A stretch of 64,000 nt of DNA, taken from assembly GCA_030015575.1 (NCBI GenBank), contig CM057342.1:261850867-261914866 (forward strand), given 5' to 3'. Below the pieces are notes generated by a model, which saw only the letters and a list, made by a program, of their open reading frames with translations, was not told where the DNA came from and made no database searches. Shown piece after piece: positions 58,661 to 64,000 of this stretch (positions are counted from its first letter, which is position 1; each line of letters begins with the position of its first letter). Made by a program: the position numbers and the translations under genes. The stretch is from Agapanthus africanus. Taxonomy: Eukaryota; Streptophyta; Magnoliopsida; Asparagales; Amaryllidaceae.

Positions 58661-59579
58661 ACTGTGCAAAGTAAAAGCGTACGTCTGTAATATTAGTTTT
58701 TAAAATTGGTTCTAACAACATCAAGTAGGTTTGTTTTCCTTGCATTGATCAGAATTAATGCAGTCCCATCAATTAACATATCACACCAGAAAAGAACGAA
58801 AAATAAAATGTACGTATATGCCATCCGCATTCGCCACTGGGTCCCGTCATCATCCGTTAGGTTACTTAACTAACAACAGAGCGGGGACTGGACTAGCGCG
58901 GGTGCAAAACATATACAACATCTACTAGTATATATAAATATATATAACATTCGTCCCAGGCATGATAAATGCACCATCACAGAAAAGTAATAAGCATCAC
59001 AGAACAATACAAATAATCTGGGATCCCCGGGTTTCATTGAGCCACAAGTGAAACCCGACGTTCCCCTGGTCGTGTGGATAGCTTGTGCAATGAAACCTAG
59101 ACCCCTACGAGCGCGGCAAGTTACCCGCCAAAACCAGAAGTGAGGCAACCCCCTTCAACAACGTGAATGGGCCACCGTGCACTTCGCGGAATCCGGTAAC
59201 TTGAGCACCCCTCCGTGGGTCATACCTATACCCCCTACGAGTGCGGCGAATAGCCCGCCAATTCTAGAGTAAGGTCCCCTCCGTCTCAACGCCATGAGAT
59301 GCGGATCCGTTTCCCTCTAGAACCCAGCTATCCGTGCACTCCACCGCGGGGTAATCCGAGTACAGAAAAGAAAATAATATATAAGGATGACATCGACCTC
59401 AGCCCGGTCGTGCCCCAAATAAATAATATACAGACTGGCAGTGACGGCAGTCCACATGTCGGACGCTCGCCCCGCAATATCAAATATACAAATAAAATGA
59501 AACTGAACAGTACTAACATTGCACCCAAGCTATCCACCATGACGATCCAACCACAACACAGCACAACATAGAACATTAA

Positions 59580-59657
59580 CGTGAATGTCACGTTCGCAAA
59601 CCCGTCTAAAAGGACATATAGCGATTAGACGGGTTTACCGATCGAGTGACATTCACG
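59580..59657 (-). ncRNA. Two-tier leader hairpin (Cop-C copy)
   Basis: Outer arms CGTGAATGTCAC (59580-59591) and GTGACATTCACG (59646-59657) are perfect. Inner arms AAACCCGTCTAA (59598-59609) and TTAGACGGGTTT (59625-59636) are perfect as well. This is the cleanest copy of the three. Confidence 0.7.
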
Positions 59658-59843
59658 GTCGCAGATGCTAAACTAAGTACTGATAATTACACAGTTAAAA
59701 TTTTGATCGAATAAATTTATCCACAAAGGCCCCAAAAGAAAATCCAGTACTCAAAAGATTCTGGGCCAAAACCATATATCACAAAAATCATTTTTCCATG
59801 TCAGAGAGTGCCAGAACAAATTTGGACGCATTTGGCCACAAAA

Positions 59844-59891
59844 GCGCGGCGTAACCGCCGCCAAATGGCATGTTTGCAGCGGTTCCGCGGC
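59844..59891 (-). ncRNA. GC-rich leader hairpin (Cop-C copy)
   Basis: A GCGCGG...AACCGC arm (59844-59865) faces GCGGTTCCGCGGC (59879-59891) with small bulges. It lies 205-255 nt downstream of the primer site, as in the sister elements. Confidence 0.55.
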
Positions 59892-60086
59892 AAAAATATT
59901 GATTCAAGATTCCAAATTTCTTGTGGTGCTCTATAATTTCCTGTACGGATTTTTAAGCTATACAGAAAGATTTTTTGAGCAAGTTTGAAAATCGATAGAA
60001 ACTTGGCAAATTTGGAATAATGATTCGGAAAACTCGTTCGATCGATATTCTAACTTGTGCAACCTAGCTAGTAATGATTTATGGGT

Positions 60087-60099
60087 GGCTCTGATACCA
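60087..60099 (-). other. Cop-C primer-binding site
   Basis: The sense strand reads TGGTATCAGAGCC one base inside the 5' LTR; complementary to initiator tRNA-Met. Confidence 0.9.
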
Positions 60100-60100
60100 C

Positions 60101-60124
60101 TGCTGGGTTATGCCAGCGCCTTGG
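60101..60124 (-). repeat. Cop-C 5' LTR stub
   Basis: TGCTGGGTTATGCCAGCGCC and four more bases match 30560-30583 with one difference. The LTR is cut by Gyp-F; the rest must lie right of the window. Confidence 0.85.
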
Positions 60125-63100
60125 TGTCACGACCCAAAATTGGCCCGTGACGGCCCTAATACTACGCAACGCCTAAAGACGCCACATAGTAAAAGAAAGC
60201 CAAACCCAGAAATCTAAACCATGAGAATACGGAAAAAAAGATAATATAAGTTTTTGAAACATTTGAAATCGCAACCCAAATTCTTTAAAAAGGTCTACTT
60301 TCTTTCTTTAAAATTTTAGCAACACCCCCTTTTTGTTAAATGGAGCCCAAAGGCGGAAAACAAACTCATCACAAGTATACGACGCCGTAGCGAAGAAATG
60401 AAAGACAATAGAGATAAAGCTGTATATAAAAGACATCAAATACACAAGAATACACACTAACGTCCTCACCAAGTTTCTAAGTCAATAATACAATAGTAGA
60501 TGAAGAGTACAAAATACAACGAATGTACAATATGAAATACATATAACCACCAACAAACTTAAGCAAAATAGTACAGTGAGCTGATGCGGTATCTGGAGCA
60601 AAAGATGATAGCTGAAAGTGGAATAGCTGAATAGAGGAATAGCCTGCCTCGACTACTCTGGGGAACAACCTGAAACACCTGTGGCACAACGGGGGTGAGT
60701 TGCCAACTTGTGAATAGTAGATAACATATGCAGGTAATCGCAGGAATGGACGTACAGCATGAATCTAAGATATGCGATTACAGTAATAACATGTCATGCA
60801 AATGCTGAATAAAGAGAAGTACACTAACAGGTACAATCAATATGTGAAGCAATAGTAACATGACAATAATGTGCAATAACCATGCAATAGGGATATGAGA
60901 AAGTCGATATGCAGCTATCATAAGGGTACACTCACCGGTACTACCAATATATGAATCTGTGCATAAAGTAGATAAGTGTGAGGTATAGGGTGGAGTATGT
61001 CATTTCCACGGAAACCTGACATCGTGGTAGGATCACAATCCATCAAGACACTCACATCCCAAATCGTCAAATCAGCCCCCCAACTGGGCTCTCACATCAC
61101 ATAGATCTCACATCACCTCAAAGTACAATATCGAATAGCTCTCCTATATCTCGAATGTACAAATCAACCATCTCTTTCATATCCAATATCCAATCTCAAT
61201 GAATCACCTACTATCCCAAGTCAAATCTCAAGTAAAACCTAACATCCTATAGGTATATATGTATATGCAGAAATAAATATGATGGGGGCAATACACATAT
61301 ATTAGCGTCCCATTCCACTAATATTGGTGTAAAGGTATATATATCAACGGCTAAATCCCCTGTTATATATACAAAGGTATTAAAAGAAATATCATGAAAA
61401 CAGTGTGCCAAGCATCGACACAGAAATCCTCGTATATCGGGCTCCGTTAGTCCGGATCGGCCCACGGGGTCCGTCTGCGGTGTCGGCCCTCGGCCCCGGC
61501 AGTACAGATCATCCCGCATCCATCTCTCGACTCTGGCCAGTATCCTCCGGACAACTGCCAGGTCCAACCAATCACCGGTAGGTACTCGCCCGCCTCCAGG
61601 CTCAATCAACAAACCCATCGATCTTCTTGCCGAGGGGAACCATATCGGGCCCCACCATGTACTCTCATACGGCAACCACACCTCGTATGGAGTATATAAT
61701 CAGCACCGATAAAACTCATGGTGGACGCGCAAATATCATATCAAGGAAACCGGGTTGTTCAATATATGCATAATTTCATGAACCCCCGCGGTTCCCAAAT
61801 CCCGAAAACATCATATAAAATCCAAATAAACAATGCGCAAATCCAGGAATGAATATATGCGATATATCTGAATGCGAGCAGGTAAACAAAAGTATATAGC
61901 TGAACCAGATGTATGCAAAATCAATAAGGTACAGCCAAGTATAGGTATCTACCTATAAGTAAAAGATGCCGTATACCCCCTGGGTATAAGTAACATATGT
62001 AGGAAATTCCCCCCCGGTATAACTAAAATATGTGCAAGGTATACCTGTAGCTGTATCGCAAGGTGTATATGTACCTATCGCTAAAGGTAAGATACACTAC
62101 AGGTATACGATAAGATAGATGTCAAGTATGATAGGCAATAGAATCTATAAGGGGTTGTGTGTGACATGGCAATTATTGACGGTGTGTGTGTAGCATACAA
62201 TCCGTGCTCGTGCAACATGAACCGTCAATAATGTGTGCAGTGTCCTACGGCTGCTAGTCACAGTACAACTATATCAAGGAAATAAAATAAAGGCGCAATT
62301 CTAACAATGACGTAGAATGCGCGACAGGTATTTGAATCCTAGCCCAGACGCATAACGCCATGCGGGCGATTCCCCTGTAGATGTTAAATCTACTCACCTA
62401 CGCTCCATGCTAGGTGAATCCTACCATCTGCTCCCCCCTGTAGTAGTGTCCGTAGTCCCTGCCTGCAAACCTGCAAATAAGACACAAAATCATATATAAG
62501 CCAGATATTCCGCGAAACGCGATATCGAACCAAAACGAGAAACTCGCGTCGCGAACTAAATGCGCGTGTGCACGATATGCTGAAACGTGTGTGTACGCGT
62601 CTAAAACCATCGCGACACGCCGCGATACGCTGGATCACAGAACCCTCTCACGTATCGCGCGCATCGCGCAAACACAACGGACATGAAAAACGGTATTTGA
62701 TCCCAGATTTCTACACAGAACCTAAATTGCAAAAATAAGTATACCACAGAACTACACATAGCAGCAGACACCCAATGGACCAAACCCCAACCCAAACCCA
62801 ACCCATCTGGCCGCAAATTGCGGCCAGAACGAATTAATTGGCGGCCGCGAGATGGAATTTGGGGGTCGGGTTAAATCTGGGGTATCAGCACCTATCCACT
62901 ATACTGTAGTCTTCTCAATTTTAACCTGAATCCATCGGGTCACAAGCAGATCATAGAAATCACAAATATCGCTTAAAAACAACAATTTAGCACGAAAAGG
63001 AAAACCTATGGTATTTTAGTGTAATCTGGGTAGAATCTCAGTTGAAGTGGCCCTGTTAACACTACACTGAGCTAGGTTAACCAACACGATCAAGACTTAA

Positions 63101-63903
63101 CCAAATTTCCACATAAAACACCATAATCTAGCACTAAACTCACATTAATCGCAAACCGAAACTAAACTAACATACAACTAAGCAATCTAGGAATTGGGTT
63201 CAGGAAGTATACCCAATGAAACCCTAGGAAGCAGGAGATTGAGTGAATGGGGGAGACGAGGGGTTGCTCTTGCTGCTGGGGTTCCTGTTGCTGCTGCTGC
63301 TACAGTGCTGCCTGCTGTTGCTGATGCTGTTGATGCTGTTGCTGATGGTGCTGCTTGCTGCTGCTTCTGCTGCTTGCTGCTGCTTCTCTTGTTGTTGTTG
63401 CTGCTGCCAGTGCTCTTGCTGCTGCTGATGATGGTGATGAGGGTGTGTGTGTGTGTGTTGAGAGAGAATGGGAGTGAGATAATGAGAGTGAGAGAATAAG
63501 AGAACACCATAAGTCAACCCCCTCCTCTCTCTCTCTCTCATTAATGAAGGCATGGGCAAAGCCATGATGCCCCATGCTCTCTCTCTCTCTCCCCCTCTCA
63601 AAGTCAACCATTCAAACAACCATATTCAAATTCGTTTTAAAACAACTATATACTATTAAACCCAAAACACCTAATACAATAATAAACTAGATTAAGGAAT
63701 GGTTAGTTCACCATGTTACCAATCATGGTTAAACACCAAAAACAAGCCTAGTTATCATGCACAAGTGTGTGTGTGCCTAACAAAATTCCAATAAAATACT
63801 CATTAAATAGGATAAAATATTTAAAACTTAATTTGGTAAACTTTTTATTAAAAACCACACATTAAAATATAATTAGCTATAAAACACTTTCTAAGGTGTT
63901 ACA
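60125..63903 (-). repeat. Gyp-F 3' LTR (3779 bp)
   Basis: Plus-strand ends are TGTCACGACCC and GGTGTTACA. It contains a CpG-rich patch (62510-62670), a CTG-rich run, and GT and CT microsatellites. Open frames in it (for example 61247-61681) show no known motif. Confidence 0.8.
63255..63430. repeat. CTG/TTG-rich low-complexity run in the Gyp-F LTR
   Basis: Degenerate TGCTGT and TGCTGC words fill the stretch. A short (GT)n run follows near 63441-63459 and (CT)n runs near 63523-63595. Frames through it encode Leu, Gln or Ala runs and are not genes. Confidence 0.9.
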
Positions 63904-63920
63904 ATCTCCCCCCCTTAAAA
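63904..63920 (-). other. Gyp-F polypurine tract
   Basis: The sense strand reads TTTTAAGGGGGGGAGAT directly before the LTR. Confidence 0.85.
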
Positions 63921-63921
63921 G

Positions 63922-63939
63922 AAATTCGTCCCCGAATTT
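63922..63939 (-). other. Pre-LTR hairpin (Gyp-F copy)
   Basis: AAATTCG (63922-63928) and CGAATTT (63933-63939) are perfect complements around a 4-nt loop, 18 nt from the LTR. Confidence 0.7.
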
Positions 63940-64000
63940 AAAAATATACTTCTACGCGTACCTTCAAAGAGAGGATTACAACTCCTAAATCTCGCTCGCA

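Larger units (their letters stand above)
30560..60124 (-). mobile_element. Cop-C: non-autonomous Ty1/copia element, split by Gyp-D and cut by Gyp-F
   Basis: The parts are 3' LTR 30560-32592 (2033 bp), purine tract beside it, internal 32593-33360 and 55318-60100, primer site 60087-60099, and the first 24 bp of the 5' LTR, 60101-60124. The internal sequence is collinear with Cop-1 and Cop-2, including the pol relic, the 407-bp duplication and the stem-loop blocks. LTR sequence is related but clearly diverged from theirs. It is older than Gyp-D, Gyp-E and Gyp-F, which interrupt it directly or indirectly. Confidence 0.88.
60125..64000 (-). mobile_element. Gyp-F: Ty3/gypsy element, 3' LTR and edge of internal region
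   Basis: On the sense strand a purine tract with seven G is followed by TGTAACACC. The LTR ends in TTTTGGGTCGTGACA at 60125. The block GGGGACGAATTT before the tract is typical of Tekay/Del-type plant elements. Only 97 bp of internal sequence are in the window, so intactness and target duplication cannot be judged. Confidence 0.8.

Noticed and set aside
61247-61681. 144-codon open frame in the Gyp-F LTR
   Set aside because: No recognisable motif, no support from a second copy in the window, and LTR context.
63187-63619. Gln-, Leu- or Ala-rich proteins in several frames
   Set aside because: All are read-outs of the CTG/TTG low-complexity run in the Gyp-F LTR.

Overview
The window is plant nuclear DNA made almost wholly of nested LTR retrotransposons. 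I found no host gene, rRNA gene or working tRNA gene. The plant origin rests on Ty3/gypsy chromoviruses of the Tekay/Del type (long LTRs, double zinc-knuckle gag, chromodomain after integrase) and on Ty1/copia elements whose LTR starts, primer sites and purine tracts resemble the Angela/BARE lineage. The host is therefore an angiosperm with a repeat-rich genome; I cannot name the species. Labels used here: Cop-A, Cop-B, Cop-1, Cop-2, Cop-C and Cop-H for copia copies; Gyp-D, Gyp-E and Gyp-F for gypsy copies. Layout, left: 1-1663 is an internal relic of a copia element (Cop-B, minus). Cop-A (minus, 1664-30094) abuts it and is itself split by two younger copia elements in opposite orientation: Cop-1 (minus, 5880-16175, target duplication TTGAT) and Cop-2 (plus, 19674-29936, target duplication TAACA). 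Right: 30095-30559 is a piece of a Cop-A-type LTR (Cop-H). Into it went Cop-C (minus, 30560-60124), which belongs to the same group as Cop-1 and Cop-2. Gyp-D (plus, 33361-55312, target duplication CTAAG) sits in Cop-C, and Gyp-E (plus, 38676-49367, target duplication AGTTG) sits in Gyp-D, so nesting is four deep. Gyp-F (minus) starts at 60125 inside the last LTR of Cop-C and runs off the right edge. How the parts relate: Gyp-D and Gyp-E keep recognisable gag, protease, reverse transcriptase, RNase H, integrase and chromodomain regions, but both are broken. Cop-1, Cop-2 and Cop-C have good LTRs, primer sites and purine tracts around about 5.7 kb that holds only a decayed pol relic, yet Cop-1 and especially Cop-2 are very young by LTR identity. 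They look like a non-autonomous family moved by proteins made elsewhere. The most interesting signal is in the non-coding part of that family: repeated stem-loops whose paired arms change together between copies. These include three stem-loops with a constant core and different outer stems, a two-tier hairpin, a GC-rich hairpin 200-250 nt past the primer site, and a duplicated LTR hairpin. A separate small hairpin lies 17-18 nt before the LTR in all three chromoviruses. Ages and percent differences are hand-read estimates.
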